Position numbers and translations under genes: made by a program
Part shown: piece after piece, positions 9,407-19,824 of the stretch
How the letters are laid out: each line of letters opens with the position of its first letter
Position numbering within the stretch: position 1 is the stretch's first letter
NCBI GenBank assembly: GCA_025352685.1
Contig: JANXSN010000019.1
Coordinates: 1 to 64,000, forward strand
DNA length: 64,000 nt
Direction: 5' to 3'
DNA from: Sphingomonadales bacterium
Lineage (GTDB): Bacteria; Pseudomonadota; Alphaproteobacteria; Sphingomonadales; Sphingomonadaceae
The notes under the pieces: generated by a model
Told to the model about the DNA's origin: nothing
Database searches by the model: none
What the model saw: only the letters and a program-made list of their open reading frames with translations

Positions 9407-11149
9407 CTATAACTCTGTGAGCCGCGCCGGCAACAGGCCACGCAAGGAATTGCCGATAAAAAACCCGTGTTTCAGATCGTCTGCGCGCAATTCTGCTTCG
9501 CAGGCTCGCCCCTGTCTGATGAGCTCGTTGCGTAAGATGCCGCCCAGAAGTCCGGTTTGGCTCGGTGGGGTGAGGAGCATCCCGCCGCGTTCGACAAACA
9601 AATTTGTAAAGCTGCCCTCGCTCAGCCGTCCATCGGGCAAGAAGAAGATTGCCTCGAACGCACGCCCCCGCGCACTGTCGTAGAAAGAGCGGTCCGTGGT
9701 CTTGTGCCGCAATCGGAAATCGGACTGATCGACCGGCAACGCAACAAGCTTCACGTCGACGGGACCCAGCGGCACTGGCGGAAGCGGCCGTACCTCAACC
9801 GCGACATGCCCGCCGCGGCCAAGGAGCAACCGCACTCGCGCAGCCTCGCGCAGCCGGAATATCGCTGCCTGCAAATCGTTGCGAGCCGAATGTCGGTCGA
9901 AAGCAAAGCCAAACAACACCGCGCTCGCCTTCATCCGCGCCAGATGGGAATCAAGCAAGACAAGACCTTCTTGCGGGTTGAACCGAATCGTTTCGACCAG
10001 GTCAAAGCGGCGCGTCGATGGCACGAATGCGCCCTTCGCCAGGCATTCGGTCCACTCGCTCGCCGCTCGCGAGTCCGCCACGATGCCGGAACCAAGACCC
10101 AAACGGGCGCCATCGCGGCCCGCGTCGAGCACCAACGTCCGGATGGCGACATTGAACGCCGCGTCGGCGTCACCGGACTCTTTGGGAGGGTCCAGCCGGC
10201 CGATCGCACCGGTGTAGACGCCGCGCGGCACTACCTCGATCTCGGCGATCGCCTCCATGGCGCGAATCTTTGGCGCGCCGGTTATCGATCCGCACGGAAA
10301 CAGTGCCGTCATCACATCGACGGCATCGCGCCCGCCAGCCAGCCGCGCGGTCACGGTCGAAGTCATCTGCTGCAGTGTCGGATAATGCTCCACTCGGAAC
10401 AGCTCGGGCACTGCCACGCTGCCCGTTGCCGCGATCCGCGACAGGTCGTTACGCAGCAAATCGACAATCATCAGGTTTTCGGCGCGCTGCTTGGAGTCGT
10501 GGGTCAACAGTTCGGGATCAGCGTCGGGCGGCGCTGTCCCCTTCATGGGCCTCGTCGTGACCTTGCCGTCCTGCAGCGCAAAGAACAGCTCGGGTGACAA
10601 CGAGAGCAGCCAGTGCTTGCCGGTCGCTACAACCGCGCCATAGGGGTTTGCACTGCGCGCCCGCAATCCCGCATAAAGCGCCAGCGGATGCCCGGCTGTC
10701 GCCACGGCGGCACGGAACGTCAAATTCGCCTGATAGAGATCGCCCGCTTCAATCAGGGCTTTTACCTGCGCCAGTTGCGCCACGTACTCGGACATCGAGA
10801 CGTCGGGCACGGGAGCGCCAAGCCACCCACCTTCGGATTCTGGCAACAAGGCCGTGAGGTCGCCGGGTAGAATTTCGCGGTAATCGCGGAACAGGCCAAA
10901 CCACAGCAGAGGTGCGTCGCCAGCGCCGCGTGCCAGCTTGGGCTCCAACGCAGCCCCGGCCTCATAAGCCACATAGCCCGCTGCATGCAGCCCGCCGCGG
11001 GTTGCCGTACGCAACGCCTCGAGTGCGACGGCAACCTCCTGTGGTCGCCGCGTAGTCACGATTTCAACGGGATCAGCGTAGAGTCGCGCTGGTACCGCAC
11101 CCTCGGCGCGGGCGTCGTCGAGTAAAACAAAGGGCGGTTCAAAACTCAC
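9407..11149 (-). CDS. pabB: Aminodeoxychorismate synthase component I fused to aminodeoxychorismate lyase (PabB-PabC)
   Basis: A 580-residue fusion for 4-aminobenzoate synthesis (folate). Residues about 1-370 form the chorismate-binding PabB half, with PMKGTAPPD (catalytic Lys), PCGSITGAPKI and GIVADS motifs. Residues about 385-580 are a fold IV PLP enzyme like PabC: RHKTTDRSFYD carries the PLP Lys, EGSFTNLF and GLLGGILR are the usual late motifs. The GTG at 11149 is preceded by AAGGAGG at ideal spacing, so I prefer it to the upstream ATG codons at 11206 and 11524, which would run into the divergent serine dehydratase gene. A PabA glutaminase is not encoded nearby. Confidence 0.92.
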   Translation of the reverse strand: MSFEPPFVLLDDARAEGAVPARLYADPVEIVTTRRPQEVAVALEALRTATRGGLHAAGYVAYEAGAALEPKLARGAGDAPLLWFGLFRDYREILPGDLTALLPESEGGWLGAPVPDVSMSEYVAQLAQVKALIEAGDLYQANLTFRAAVATAGHPLALYAGLRARSANPYGAVVATGKHWLLSLSPELFFALQDGKVTTRPMKGTAPPDADPELLTHDSKQRAENLMIVDLLRNDLSRIAATGSVAVPELFRVEHYPTLQQMTSTVTARLAGGRDAVDVMTALFPCGSITGAPKIRAMEAIAEIEVVPRGVYTGAIGRLDPPKESGDADAAFNVAIRTLVLDAGRDGARLGLGSGIVADSRAASEWTECLAKGAFVPSTRRFDLVETIRFNPQEGLVLLDSHLARMKASAVLFGFAFDRHSARNDLQAAIFRLREAARVRLLLGRGGHVAVEVRPLPPVPLGPVDVKLVALPVDQSDFRLRHKTTDRSFYDSARGRAFEAIFFLPDGRLSEGSFTNLFVERGGMLLTPPSQTGLLGGILRNELIRQGRACEAELRADDLKHGFFIGNSLRGLLPARLTEL

Positions 11150-11215
11150 GACCGCCTCCTTGGCATCAGAGCGGGGCGCTTGCCAGCCCAACACTGACGG
11201 GCGCATGAGCGTGCC

Positions 11216-12595
11216 ATGGTTGCCAGTACGTTTGACCTTTTCAAGATCGGTGTCGGGCCGTCGTCGTCGCACACGATGGGGCCGATGAGCGCGGCGGCGA
11301 ATTTCGTCGCGGGGCTGGTCGAGGACCGGCTGATCGCGCGCACCGTCCGAATCGATGTCGCGCTCTATGGTTCCCTGGCGCTGACTGGAAAAGGCCATGC
11401 GACCGACCGCGCGGTGCTGCTCGGCCTGACCGGCGAGCGTCCGGCCACACTTTGCCCGGACCGTGCCGATGTCACGGTTGCCGCGATCCGCATGACGGGC
11501 AGGCTTTCGCTCGCCAACATGCACCCAATCGATTTTGACGAAGAGCGCGATCTACATTTCCTGCAAAGGAAACGCTTGCCCTTTCACTCGAACGCGATGC
11601 GTTTCGCAGCGTTCGACGCTCATCACGCCGAACTTGCCACACAAACAGCCTATTCGGTTGGCGGCGGTGCCGTCGTTTACGAAGCTGACATCGCCCGCAA
11701 TGCGCCGCCCGAGGGCCTTGTCGACATTCCCTATCGTTTCACATCGGGCGACGACCTCCTCGCCAAAGCGGCAGCGAGCGGCAAGTCCATCGCCGAAATG
11801 ATGCGCGCAAACGAATTTTCCGCTCTTTCGCCTGAGGCGTTTTCGCTGCGTCTCCGTATGATCCGTAACGCGATGTCGGCCTGCATCGACCGCGGCATCT
11901 CCATCGGCGGCATTTTACCCGGCGGACTTGATGTTAAACGCCGGGCACCGGGAATCTACAAACAGCTGATCGACCGGCAGGAACGCGCGCTGGCCGATCC
12001 GCTCTCTCTCATCGATTGGGTCAATCTCTGGGCTCTGGCAGTCAACGAAGAAAATGCGGCCGGGGGGAAGGTTGTGACCGCACCGACCAATGGGGCAGCC
12101 GGGATCATTCCCGCTGTGCTGCGCTATTATGAACGGTTCGCGCCAGGAGCGTGCAACCGCGGGTCGGAAGACTTTCTGCTTACCGCTGCTGCCATTGGCT
12201 CGCTGTTCAAGGAAAACGCGTCGATCTCGGGCGCCGAGGTCGGGTGCCAGGGCGAAGTCGGTGTTGCATGTTCGATGGCGGCAGCAGGCCTCGCCGCAGC
12301 ACTCGGCGCGACACCGATGCAGGTCGAAAACGCGGCGGAAATCGGGATGGAGCACAATTTGGGCCTCACGTGCGATCCCGTTGCAGGTCTTGTTCAAGTG
12401 CCTTGTATCGAGCGCAACGCAGTCGGTAGTATCAAGGCCATCGAAGCGGCGCGGCTAGCCATGCTTGGCGACGGGACTCACCGGGTTTCGCTCGACCAGG
12501 TGATCGAGACGATGCGCAAGACCGGTCTCGACATGAGCGAGCGCTACAAGGAAACCTCGCTCGGCGGCCTGGCGGTCAATGTCGTGGAGTGCTGA
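11216..12595 (+). CDS. sdaA: L-serine ammonia-lyase (iron-sulfur dependent)
   Basis: A 459-residue single-chain L-serine dehydratase that converts serine to pyruvate and ammonia. The N-terminal beta domain starts [19 protein letters not shown], and the C-terminal catalytic domain contains the cysteines expected to bind the oxygen-labile 4Fe-4S cluster ([28 protein letters not shown]). The ATG lies 66 bases from the divergent pabB-pabC start, so both promoters share this short gap. Confidence 0.94.
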   Translation: MVASTFDLFKIGVGPSSSHTMGPMSAAANFVAGLVEDRLIARTVRIDVALYGSLALTGKGHATDRAVLLGLTGERPATLCPDRADVTVAAIRMTGRLSLANMHPIDFDEERDLHFLQRKRLPFHSNAMRFAAFDAHHAELATQTAYSVGGGAVVYEADIARNAPPEGLVDIPYRFTSGDDLLAKAAASGKSIAEMMRANEFSALSPEAFSLRLRMIRNAMSACIDRGISIGGILPGGLDVKRRAPGIYKQLIDRQERALADPLSLIDWVNLWALAVNEENAAGGKVVTAPTNGAAGIIPAVLRYYERFAPGACNRGSEDFLLTAAAIGSLFKENASISGAEVGCQGEVGVACSMAAAGLAAALGATPMQVENAAEIGMEHNLGLTCDPVAGLVQVPCIERNAVGSIKAIEAARLAMLGDGTHRVSLDQVIETMRKTGLDMSERYKETSLGGLAVNVVEC

Positions 12596-12654
12596 CCCAG
12601 CATCGCCGATAAAACCGCTGTCCTACGCCCCCCACCCTGTGCTTATTTGGCAAA

Positions 12655-13986
12655 ATGCACATGCTTCTTTGTCCCGCCAGCCTCAAAGCCCGCGTCTGCG
12701 CGCACCACGCGACGTCACGCCTATTTTCAGGTGCGATAGGAGCACTGCTTGCAAGTCTTGGGGCGCCGCTCGCTGCTCAAACTGTGCCGCCCATCGATTC
12801 GGCTGTCGAGGCGCGTATCGACCGAATTCTGAAGGCAACGCCGCTCATTGACGGGCACAACGACTTGGCGTGGGAGTTGCGCGAGAAATACGCGTCGAAG
12901 GTCGAGACGACCAATGTTGCGGCAAACAGCGACAAGCTGTCGAGCCCGCTTCAAACCGACATGGCACGGTTGCACGCGGGGCACGTCGGCGGGCAATTCT
13001 GGTCGGTGTATGTCCCCGCCGAAATGAGCGGCAGCGCGGCAGTGCAGGCAACGCTTGAACAGGTCGACATCGTGAAACGGCTCGCCGCACGTTATCCCAA
13101 CGACCTCGAACTCGCGACGACGGCCGACGACGTTGTCCGTATCCACAAGACCGGACGTGTCGCCAGCCTGATAGGCATGGAGGGCGGCCATCAAATCGGT
13201 AATTCTCTCGCCGTGCTGCGCCAGATCTATGGTCTGGGCGTGCGCTACATGACGCTGACCCATTTTCTTGACAACGACTGGGCCGATTCGGCGACCGACG
13301 ACCCCCGGCACAACGGACTGGCCCCGTTCGGCAAGACCGTGGTTGCCGAGATGAACCGGATCGGGATGATCCTAGACCTCAGTCATGTCAGCCCGAAAAC
13401 AATGATGGACGCGCTCGATGCGACCAAAGCGCCGGTGATGTTCTCGCATTCGAGCGCCCGGGCACTCAACGATCATCCGCGCAACGTGCCCGACGATGTC
13501 CTCAAGCGCGTTGCGGTGAACGGCGGCGTGGTCATGGTGAACTTCTTTCCCGGGCATTTGTCGCAAGCGGTGACCGCCTGGAGCGCCGTGCGTGCCGGCG
13601 AGGAAGCGCGCGGCAAGGTGTATTACAACGGTCAGCCCGAACGACGAAAAGCAGCGATGGACGCGTGGGACAAGAGCAACCCCAAACCGGCAACATCCAT
13701 TGGCCTCGTTGCCGACCATATCGAGCATGTCGCGCTGGTTGCGGGCCACGATCATGTCGGCCTTGGCAGCGATCTCGACGGCATCAACAATGAGGCCGTC
13801 GTCGGCCTCGAGGGCGTCGACGGTTATCCGCGCCTGCTTGCCGAACTCATCCAGCGCGGGTGGAGTGATGCGAACCTGGCAAAGCTCGCCGGAGAAAACA
13901 TCCTGCGTGTCATGCGCGGCGTCGAGGCGACGGCCGCTGCCATGAGGAACGCGTTCCCCTCCACGGCGACGCTCGGCACCAAATAA
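12655..13986 (+). CDS. Membrane dipeptidase (peptidase M19), exported
   Basis: A 443-residue renal-dipeptidase-like zinc enzyme. A signal segment ends GALLASLGAPLAAQ. Metal ligands occur in DGHNDLAW (HxD), GMEGGHQIGN (bridging Glu), LSHVSP and FSHSSAR (His), and the late LGSDLDGI Asp. The family cleaves dipeptides, including D-amino-acid-containing ones, in the periplasm. Two ATG codons (12655, 12661) are possible starts; neither has a strong SD. Confidence 0.92.
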   Translation: MHMLLCPASLKARVCAHHATSRLFSGAIGALLASLGAPLAAQTVPPIDSAVEARIDRILKATPLIDGHNDLAWELREKYASKVETTNVAANSDKLSSPLQTDMARLHAGHVGGQFWSVYVPAEMSGSAAVQATLEQVDIVKRLAARYPNDLELATTADDVVRIHKTGRVASLIGMEGGHQIGNSLAVLRQIYGLGVRYMTLTHFLDNDWADSATDDPRHNGLAPFGKTVVAEMNRIGMILDLSHVSPKTMMDALDATKAPVMFSHSSARALNDHPRNVPDDVLKRVAVNGGVVMVNFFPGHLSQAVTAWSAVRAGEEARGKVYYNGQPERRKAAMDAWDKSNPKPATSIGLVADHIEHVALVAGHDHVGLGSDLDGINNEAVVGLEGVDGYPRLLAELIQRGWSDANLAKLAGENILRVMRGVEATAAAMRNAFPSTATLGTK

Positions 13987-13991
13987 ACTTA

Positions 13992-14351
13992 CTACGGCAG
14001 AACACCGTAAAATTCATGGACGCCGCCACCATGATCCCGGCCGAATGCCAGGGTGCGCTCGCGTTCATCGTCGGGGGCCATGTCGAGGCCGACTGTCTCA
14101 AAATCGACGACATAACCATGTTGATCCCGAACGTAGCTGAGCGCGTGCCAGGGCAGCGGGCGCGTTGATCCCCCCAAGCCGAACACGCCGCCGAACGTCA
14201 GATTGGCATATTCAACTTTGCCGGTGCGCTTGTCGACCATCAGGTTCTGGATTGATCCGAGCTTGCGGCCCTGCCGACTGTACACAATCGTGCCTTCTAC
14301 CCTGTCGGAGGCAATGAGGCTGAAGGGGCCCGAAAATGGGGGAACAGTCAA
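13992..14351 (-). CDS. PRC-barrel domain protein
   Basis: A 119-residue protein whose first 80 residues match a PRC-barrel (SDRVEGTIVYSRQGRKLGSI, then DKRTGKVEYANLTFGG). Such domains mediate protein contacts in photosynthetic reaction centres, RimM and many stress-related small proteins; the role here is unknown. I place the start at the TTG at 14351 because it follows a perfect AGGAGG seven bases upstream; the next upstream ATG (14399) has no SD. It is convergent with the dipeptidase gene (5 bases apart). Confidence 0.75.
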   Translation of the reverse strand: MTVPPFSGPFSLIASDRVEGTIVYSRQGRKLGSIQNLMVDKRTGKVEYANLTFGGVFGLGGSTRPLPWHALSYVRDQHGYVVDFETVGLDMAPDDERERTLAFGRDHGGGVHEFYGVLP

Positions 14352-14435
14352 GGAAAACCTCCTGTCGGACGGCGCGAGAGAGCGTCGACGTGAGGTCAAA
14401 ACGCACGGTATATCGACTGTATCCCGCGTCTGACT

Positions 14436-15446
14436 TTACGGGTCGCGCACGCGGACCGCTACACCGGGAAAGTCGCAGAATACGCCGTCGATGCCGAGCT
14501 CATAGAATTGGCGCAACTCGGCGGCTAATGCGCCATGGGCCGCCGGATCGGTTCCCGCCCGCCGTTCGGCTGGCAAAAAGGCATTCTCAGCGCGAAAGGT
14601 CCACGCATGGATTTTGAGCCCGGCCTTGTGTGCATCGTCAACCAACATCGTCGGAGACAACGATTGTCCGCTTGCGTCGCGCGGCACGATCAGCGCTTTT
14701 GTGACACCGATGGCATCGGCATAACGCGCGATCGCGGCCAAGCCCGCCGGCGTTATCATCGTGGTGGAGGGTAATTCAGGACGGTCAGCGGGATGGCCGG
14801 TTCCGTCAATCAGCTGGACGAGACGCAATTGAGTGAGCTTGCGAAGGCGCTCGAGATTGCCGACCTCGAACGACTGGATAAATACCGGGTCCGACGCCTT
14901 GGTGAAGCCTGCCTGCTCAAGCGCTGCGAGGAGCGGGGCTTCCATGTTCATACCGAGGCCGTCGAAATACGTGCCATGCTTGATTTCGGGGTAAACGCCG
15001 ACACGCTCGGGCGTGGTGGCCGCAAGCGCGAGAATCTCCATAAAAGTCGGGATTTCAAACTGTCCATCATAGGCGCAGTTCTGCGGGCGCAGTTCTGGCA
15101 AGCGCTCCCGGGCACGAAGCGTTTTCAGCTCAACCAGCGTGAAGTCCTCGGTGAACCAGCCCGTAAAACTCTGGCCGTCGATAATCTTGGTTGCCTGGCG
15201 CGCGGCGAATTCGGGATGGGTGGCAACGTCAGTCGTACCCGAAATCTCGTTCTCGTGGCGCGCGACGAGAACATGGTCCCTGGTCATAACCAGATCGGGT
15301 TCGATGAAGTCGGTGCCTTCCTCGATGGCGAGCTTGTATGATTCTAAGGTATGTTCCGGACGGCTACCGCTCGCACCGCGATGTGCGATTACCAGGGGGG
15401 CAGCAAGGGTGGGGGAAGTAGGGGTTAGGCAAGCCGTAGCGATCAT
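14436..15446 (-). CDS. Glycerophosphodiester phosphodiesterase
   Basis: A 336-residue GlpQ-type enzyme that hydrolyses glycerophosphodiesters to glycerol-3-phosphate and an alcohol. The active-site motifs IAHRGASGSRPEHTLESY and EPDLVMTRDHVLVARHEN are near the start, and the typical late motif GIDGVFCDFP is at the end. The short hydrophobic lead (MIATACLTPTSPTLAAP) is a weak export signal, so the location is uncertain. The start at 15446 is favoured over 15500, which overlaps the divergent gene region. Confidence 0.9.
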   Translation of the reverse strand: MIATACLTPTSPTLAAPLVIAHRGASGSRPEHTLESYKLAIEEGTDFIEPDLVMTRDHVLVARHENEISGTTDVATHPEFAARQATKIIDGQSFTGWFTEDFTLVELKTLRARERLPELRPQNCAYDGQFEIPTFMEILALAATTPERVGVYPEIKHGTYFDGLGMNMEAPLLAALEQAGFTKASDPVFIQSFEVGNLERLRKLTQLRLVQLIDGTGHPADRPELPSTTMITPAGLAAIARYADAIGVTKALIVPRDASGQSLSPTMLVDDAHKAGLKIHAWTFRAENAFLPAERRAGTDPAAHGALAAELRQFYELGIDGVFCDFPGVAVRVRDP

Positions 15447-15509
15447 CTCGCCATCCCAACATACGCATCGTCTATTGTCACGCCCTGACTCGCGCGCCAT
15501 GTCGCGACG

Positions 15510-16175
15510 ATGACAACGGCCCCTTCCATGCGTGCCACGATTTTACCGGTGACGCCGCTTCAGCAGAATTGTACGCTGCTGTGGTGCACAGCGACCATGC
15601 GCGGGGCCTTCGTCGATCCTGGCGGCGACCTGCCCCGGCTGAAGGCAGCCGCAGCACAAGCAGGTGTCGTCATTGAAAAGATTCTGATCACCCATGGTCA
15701 TATCGACCATTGCGGCGAAGCAGGAACGCTGGCCAAAGAGCTCGACGTCCCGATCGAGGGTCCGCACGAAGCCGACCGCTTTTGGATTTCTCGCCTCGAA
15801 GACGACGGGCGCCGCTACGGCGTCAATGGCCGCGTGTTCGAGCCAGACCGCTGGCTAGAGAACGGTGACACGGTCACGGTCGGTAACCTGACGCTCGATG
15901 TCTACCATTGTCCAGGACATACGCCGGGCCATATCGTGTTCCATCATGCGCCATCGGCGGTTGCCATGGTTGGCGATGTCCTGTTCCAGGGATCGATCGG
16001 GCGAACCGACTTTCCCATGGGCAATCATCAGGATTTGCTCGACGCCATTGTCACGCGATTGTGGCCGCTAGGCGGAGAAACAAATTTCGTGCCCGGGCAT
16101 GGCCCGATGTCGACCTTTGCCCATGAACGCGCAACGAACCCCTATGTAGCCGACCGCGTTATAGCCGCGGGCTGA
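15510..16175 (+). CDS. MBL-fold metallohydrolase (glyoxalase II-like, YcbL type)
   Basis: A 221-residue metallo-beta-lactamase-fold enzyme. Metal-binding residues are seen in THGHIDHCGE (His62, His64, Asp66, His67), CPGHTPGH, VGDVLFQGSIGRTDF and PGHGP. The overall pattern with the GRTDFP motif is that of hydroxyacylglutathione-hydrolase-like proteins (YcbL group), which act on thioesters in the cytoplasm; the real substrate is not known. Confidence 0.9.
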   Translation: MTTAPSMRATILPVTPLQQNCTLLWCTATMRGAFVDPGGDLPRLKAAAAQAGVVIEKILITHGHIDHCGEAGTLAKELDVPIEGPHEADRFWISRLEDDGRRYGVNGRVFEPDRWLENGDTVTVGNLTLDVYHCPGHTPGHIVFHHAPSAVAMVGDVLFQGSIGRTDFPMGNHQDLLDAIVTRLWPLGGETNFVPGHGPMSTFAHERATNPYVADRVIAAG

Positions 16176-16295
16176 CAAAAGGCTGCCCGTCGCCAATCAC
16201 AAGGCACAAAATGGCTGACAGCACAGGAGATGCCGTTGACCAGAGCCGCCGGCATCCCGCGCAGATATCTTGGGCATAATCCCGAATTCGTCCGA

Positions 16296-16721
16296 TTAAC
16301 CGGTGCGAAGTTCATGCAGTTGGATCGCATTCACCGTCGTGTAAGGGATGGCGATGGCGACGATAGCGAGGCCAAGCAAAACCAACATCGTGGTCAGCGT
16401 GCCAATCAACCGCCCTGATTTGAAGGTGCCCGTCATCCCGAGACCGTGGCCGACGCGGCCAAGCAAGTAGACGCCTGACACGATCCACAGCCACAGCGGG
16501 CTGCCCCACGCAAGCTCGATCACCGCGAGCAGAACCAGCACGAACGGCGTATTTTCAACGAAATTGGCTTGCGCGCGCATCGCCGCCACCAGCGCTTCAT
16601 TACCCCCATCGCCGATCGAAATCTTCTGCGAAGTCCGGACACGCCCGCAGCGCATCGCGAGCCAGATATTTATGAGCGCCGCGGCTCCTGCAGCCGTCAA
16701 CGTGATTGGCAGAATTATCAT
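16296..16721 (-). CDS. MAPEG family membrane protein
   Basis: A 141-residue protein with about four transmembrane helices and the MAPEG signature region (NEALVAAMRAQANFVENTPFV, including the RxQxNxxENxP pattern). Eukaryotic members conjugate glutathione or make eicosanoids; bacterial members are mostly uncharacterised and may be glutathione-dependent. The ATG at 16721 follows GGGGAG; the ORF upstream of it is non-coding in character. Confidence 0.88.
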   Translation of the reverse strand: MIILPITLTAAGAAALINIWLAMRCGRVRTSQKISIGDGGNEALVAAMRAQANFVENTPFVLVLLAVIELAWGSPLWLWIVSGVYLLGRVGHGLGMTGTFKSGRLIGTLTTMLVLLGLAIVAIAIPYTTVNAIQLHELRTG

Positions 16722-16895
16722 GGTCGTACTCCCCGTTTTGTCGCGGCGACTTGGCAGATGCGCACCGCGCTTGCAACGCGGCGGTAAATGGGTATAGGCG
16801 CACGCCTTCGCTCGCGGGCCGTTTCGTCCCAAGTGCATCGGGCTTTGGAAGCCTTGTGCGCCTAGAGCCCGACTTCGGATTTTCAGGATTTAGAC

Positions 16896-17075
16896 ATGGC
16901 CGTTCCCAAGAGAAAAACCACGCCGTCGAAGCGCAACATGCGTCGCAGCCACGACAGCTTGACCCCGGCAGCCTTTCAGGAATGCTCGAATTGCGGCGAG
17001 CTGAAGCGCCCCCATCATGTTTGCAGCGCGTGCGGCCATTATAACGGGCGCGAGATCATTTCGGTCGACGCGTAA
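16896..17075 (+). CDS. rpmF: 50S ribosomal protein L32
   Basis: A 59-residue protein beginning [20 protein letters not shown] with the zinc-ribbon cysteines [18 protein letters not shown], the classical L32 pattern. It lies 21 bases before plsX, as in most bacteria, so ribosome and lipid synthesis genes share a transcript. Confidence 0.97.
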   Translation: MAVPKRKTTPSKRNMRRSHDSLTPAAFQECSNCGELKRPHHVCSACGHYNGREIISVDA

Positions 17076-17096
17076 GAGGAAAGGACGGGGGCGCAG

Positions 17097-18152
17097 GTGT
17101 CAGTAGCCCGGCGAATCGCCATCGATGCGATGGGCGGTGATGTCGGCCCTGGCGTCATGGTGGCGGGTGCCGCCCTTGCCAAGGCCCAGTGGCCCACCCT
17201 TGAATTTGCCCTTGTCGGCGATGAGACAGCGCTTCGCGCTGAACTCGCCGCGCATCCCTCGATTGAAGGCTCCGACATCATCCATGCCACTGATGTCATC
17301 GCAGGCGATGAGAAGCCCACCCAGGCAATCCGCCGCGCCAAGACCTCGTCGATGGGCCTTGCAGTTGCAGCGGTAAAGGCCGGAACAGCGGCCGCCGCGG
17401 TTTCGGCGGGAAACACCGGTGCGCTGATGGCGATGGCCAAAATCGCCTTACGCACGCTGCCGGGGATTGACCGGCCCGCGCTTGCCGCGCTGTTGCCGAG
17501 CCTTGGCGAGACCGATCATGTCATGCTCGACCTTGGTGCCAATACCGAGTGCGACACGCGCAACCTCATCGAGTTTGCGGTGATGGGCGCGGCTTACGCG
17601 CGGTGCGCGCTCGGCCTCGAGTGCCCCCGTGTCAATTTGCTGAATATCGGCACCGAAGAGCTCAAAGGTACCGAGGAAATTCGTGAAGCGGCCGCGCTCC
17701 TTCGCGAAGCGACCGACCTTCCCATGCGATTTGGCGGTTTCATCGAGGGCGACAAGATTTCACGCGGTGAAACCGACGTTGTCGTCTGCGACGGGTTTTC
17801 CGGTAATATTGCCCTCAAGACGATGGAGGGGACGGCGCGCTTTGTGACCGATTTGCTGCGAATCGCCTTTACCAGCTCGACGCGATCCAAATTCGGATTT
17901 CTCGTTTCGAAGCCCGCAACCGAATTGCTGCGTCACCGCCTCGATCCCAATAATCATAATGGCGCCGTCTTTCTCGGCCTCAATGGCATCGTCGTGAAAA
18001 GCCATGGCAGCGCCAATGTGAAAGGCGTTGCCAATGCGATCGGCGTTGCAGCAAAGCTTGTCGCCAACGACATCACCCGGCGGATCACCGAGGATCTGGA
18101 CCATTTTGCCGGTCACCGCGCTTTGACCGCTTCGCCGGCCACTGCCAAATGA
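17097..18152 (+). CDS. plsX: Phosphate acyltransferase PlsX
   Basis: A 351-residue enzyme that makes acyl-phosphate from acyl-ACP at the start of phospholipid synthesis. Family signatures are [16 protein letters not shown] at the N-terminus and [16 protein letters not shown] and [11 protein letters not shown] further on. It starts with GTG. The stop overlaps the fabH start (ATGA), so the two are translationally coupled. Confidence 0.97.
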   Translation: MSVARRIAIDAMGGDVGPGVMVAGAALAKAQWPTLEFALVGDETALRAELAAHPSIEGSDIIHATDVIAGDEKPTQAIRRAKTSSMGLAVAAVKAGTAAAAVSAGNTGALMAMAKIALRTLPGIDRPALAALLPSLGETDHVMLDLGANTECDTRNLIEFAVMGAAYARCALGLECPRVNLLNIGTEELKGTEEIREAAALLREATDLPMRFGGFIEGDKISRGETDVVVCDGFSGNIALKTMEGTARFVTDLLRIAFTSSTRSKFGFLVSKPATELLRHRLDPNNHNGAVFLGLNGIVVKSHGSANVKGVANAIGVAAKLVANDITRRITEDLDHFAGHRALTASPATAK

Positions 18153-19105
18153 GGCGCGCAGCTGTTCTTGGCACAGGGGCGGCGCTTCCCGTTCGCCGCG
18201 TGTCGAACGCCGAACTCGCCGAAACCGTGGATACGACCGACGACTGGATCGTCGAGCGTACCGGCATCCGGTCCCGTTACATCGCCGGTGACGGGGAGAC
18301 GACCTCGACGCTCGCCACTGACGCATGTCGGCAAGCGCTGGCATCCGCCGGCATGGTGGCGACCGACATCGACCTGATTATCCTCGCCACAGCAACACCA
18401 GACCAGACGTTTCCGGCAAGCGCCACGCTGGTTCAGGCTGCGCTCGGCATCAACGATTGCGTCGCATTTGACGTGGCGGCGGTCTGTTCGGGTTTTCTCT
18501 ATGCCGTATCGATCGCCGAAAGTATGATCCGTGCCGGTTCTGCGACCAACGCGCTCGTCATTGGGGCCGAAACCTTCAGCCGCATTCTCGACTGGGAAGA
18601 CCGCACCACGTGCGTGCTGTTCGGTGACGGCGCGGGCGCGATTGTCCTCGGCGCGACGGAGGACGGGCGCGGCGTGCTCTCAGCCAAGCTCCATGCCGAT
18701 GGCCGTTACAACAAGCTGCTCTATGTCGACGGCGGCCCTTCGACGACAGGCACGGTGGGCAAAGTGCGCATGAAGGGCCGCGAGGTCTTCCGTCATGCCG
18801 TGACCAATCTGGCAAGCGTGTTGGGCGAGGCTCTGGTAGCAGCAGACCTGACACCTGCCGATGTCGACTGGGTGGTTCCCCATCAAGCCAATGCGCGTAT
18901 CCTCGACGCAACGGCAAGAAAGCTGGGGCTTGCGCCGGAAAAGGTCGTCGTTACGGTTGCCGACCACGCCAATACATCGGCTGCCTCGGTACCACTCGCG
19001 CTCGACACTGCCGTTCGCGACGGCCGGATCAAAGCGGGCGATATCGTGGTGCTGGAAGCAATGGGCGGCGGTTTCACCTGGGGCGCAGCCGTGCTTCGCT
19101 GGTGA
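18149..19105 (+). CDS. fabH: Beta-ketoacyl-ACP synthase III
   Basis: A 318-residue condensing enzyme that starts fatty acid synthesis from acetyl-CoA and malonyl-ACP. The catalytic triad is visible: Cys113 in AVCSGFLYA, His in VPHQAN and Asn in DHANTSAAS. It lies in the rpmF-plsX-fabH-ihfA series and overlaps plsX by four bases. Confidence 0.97.
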   Translation: MRRAAVLGTGAALPVRRVSNAELAETVDTTDDWIVERTGIRSRYIAGDGETTSTLATDACRQALASAGMVATDIDLIILATATPDQTFPASATLVQAALGINDCVAFDVAAVCSGFLYAVSIAESMIRAGSATNALVIGAETFSRILDWEDRTTCVLFGDGAGAIVLGATEDGRGVLSAKLHADGRYNKLLYVDGGPSTTGTVGKVRMKGREVFRHAVTNLASVLGEALVAADLTPADVDWVVPHQANARILDATARKLGLAPEKVVVTVADHANTSAASVPLALDTAVRDGRIKAGDIVVLEAMGGGFTWGAAVLRW

Positions 19106-19169
19106 ATTGACGCAAGCAAAGAGGCGGTTAAGATGATTACAACCGCGAGACGTCGCCGAAGGGGGGCTT

Positions 19170-19466
19170 ATGGCCAAGGCAGGCAATTTGACACGGGCTG
19201 ACATTGCTGAGGCAGTCCACCGCAAAATAGGATTGTCCCGCGTCGATTCGTCGACACTGGTCGAGAGAATCCTGGATCATATGTGCGAAGCTCTGTCTGA
19301 CGGAAACAACGTCAAGATCTCGAGTTTTGGGACGTTCGTGCTACGCGACAAGGGACAGCGCGTCGGTCGTAATCCCAAGACCGGCGTCGAAGTGCCGATC
19401 TCGCCCCGTCGCGTGCTTACCTTTCGCGCCAGCCAAATAATGCGTGATCGCATCGCGGGGAGCTGA
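19170..19466 (+). CDS. ihfA: Integration host factor subunit alpha
   Basis: A 98-residue HU/IHF-family DNA-bending protein. The beta-arm region reads [19 protein letters not shown] and contains the intercalating Pro; the N-terminal [17 protein letters not shown] is typical of IhfA. GGGGG at about seven bases precedes the ATG. It sits between fabH and a MerR-type regulator, the standard alphaproteobacterial order. Confidence 0.95.
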   Translation: MAKAGNLTRADIAEAVHRKIGLSRVDSSTLVERILDHMCEALSDGNNVKISSFGTFVLRDKGQRVGRNPKTGVEVPISPRRVLTFRASQIMRDRIAGS

Positions 19467-19473
19467 AGCGTCT

Positions 19474-19824
19474 TTGGCCGATTCCGAAAAGAGCGAGAGC
19501 GCGTTTCGTACGATTGGCGAATTGAGCGCCGAGCTGGGCGTGCCCCAGCATATCCTGCGGTACTGGGAAACGCGGTTTCCTCAGCTTCGCCCCCTGACCC
19601 GCGCCGGCAACAGGCGCTATTATCGCCTCGAGGACGTGGGGCTTGTCCGTCGTATCGACGCTGCGCTCAACCGTGATGGCTATACGATCAAGGGGGTCCA
19701 GAGATTATTGGCCGGGGAAAGACCAAACGCGCCCGCCACGGGCGCGACGCACGCTGCCGGTCGTTCGGTGCTCGCCGACCTGCGGCAAATCCGCACTAAC
19801 TTGGCAGCAGCATTGGCCGATTAA
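19474..19824 (+). CDS. MerR family transcriptional regulator
   Basis: A regulator of about 116 residues with the MerR winged-helix motif (FRTIGELSAELGVPQHILRYWETRFPQL in pieces: IGELSAEL, ILRYWETRF, NRRYYRLEDV). It lacks the long coiled coil and effector domain of classical MerR proteins and belongs to the short group always found behind ihfA; its targets are unknown. The start is uncertain: a TTG at 19474 gives the usual N-terminus, while a GTG at 19444 inside ihfA is also in frame. Confidence 0.88.
   Translation: MADSEKSESAFRTIGELSAELGVPQHILRYWETRFPQLRPLTRAGNRRYYRLEDVGLVRRIDAALNRDGYTIKGVQRLLAGERPNAPATGATHAAGRSVLADLRQIRTNLAAALAD

Noticed and set aside
8434-10597. Long plus-strand frames of 316 and 346 codons
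   Set aside because: They run antisense through the aminotransferase and PabB-PabC genes and show no protein family features; high GC makes such mirrors common.
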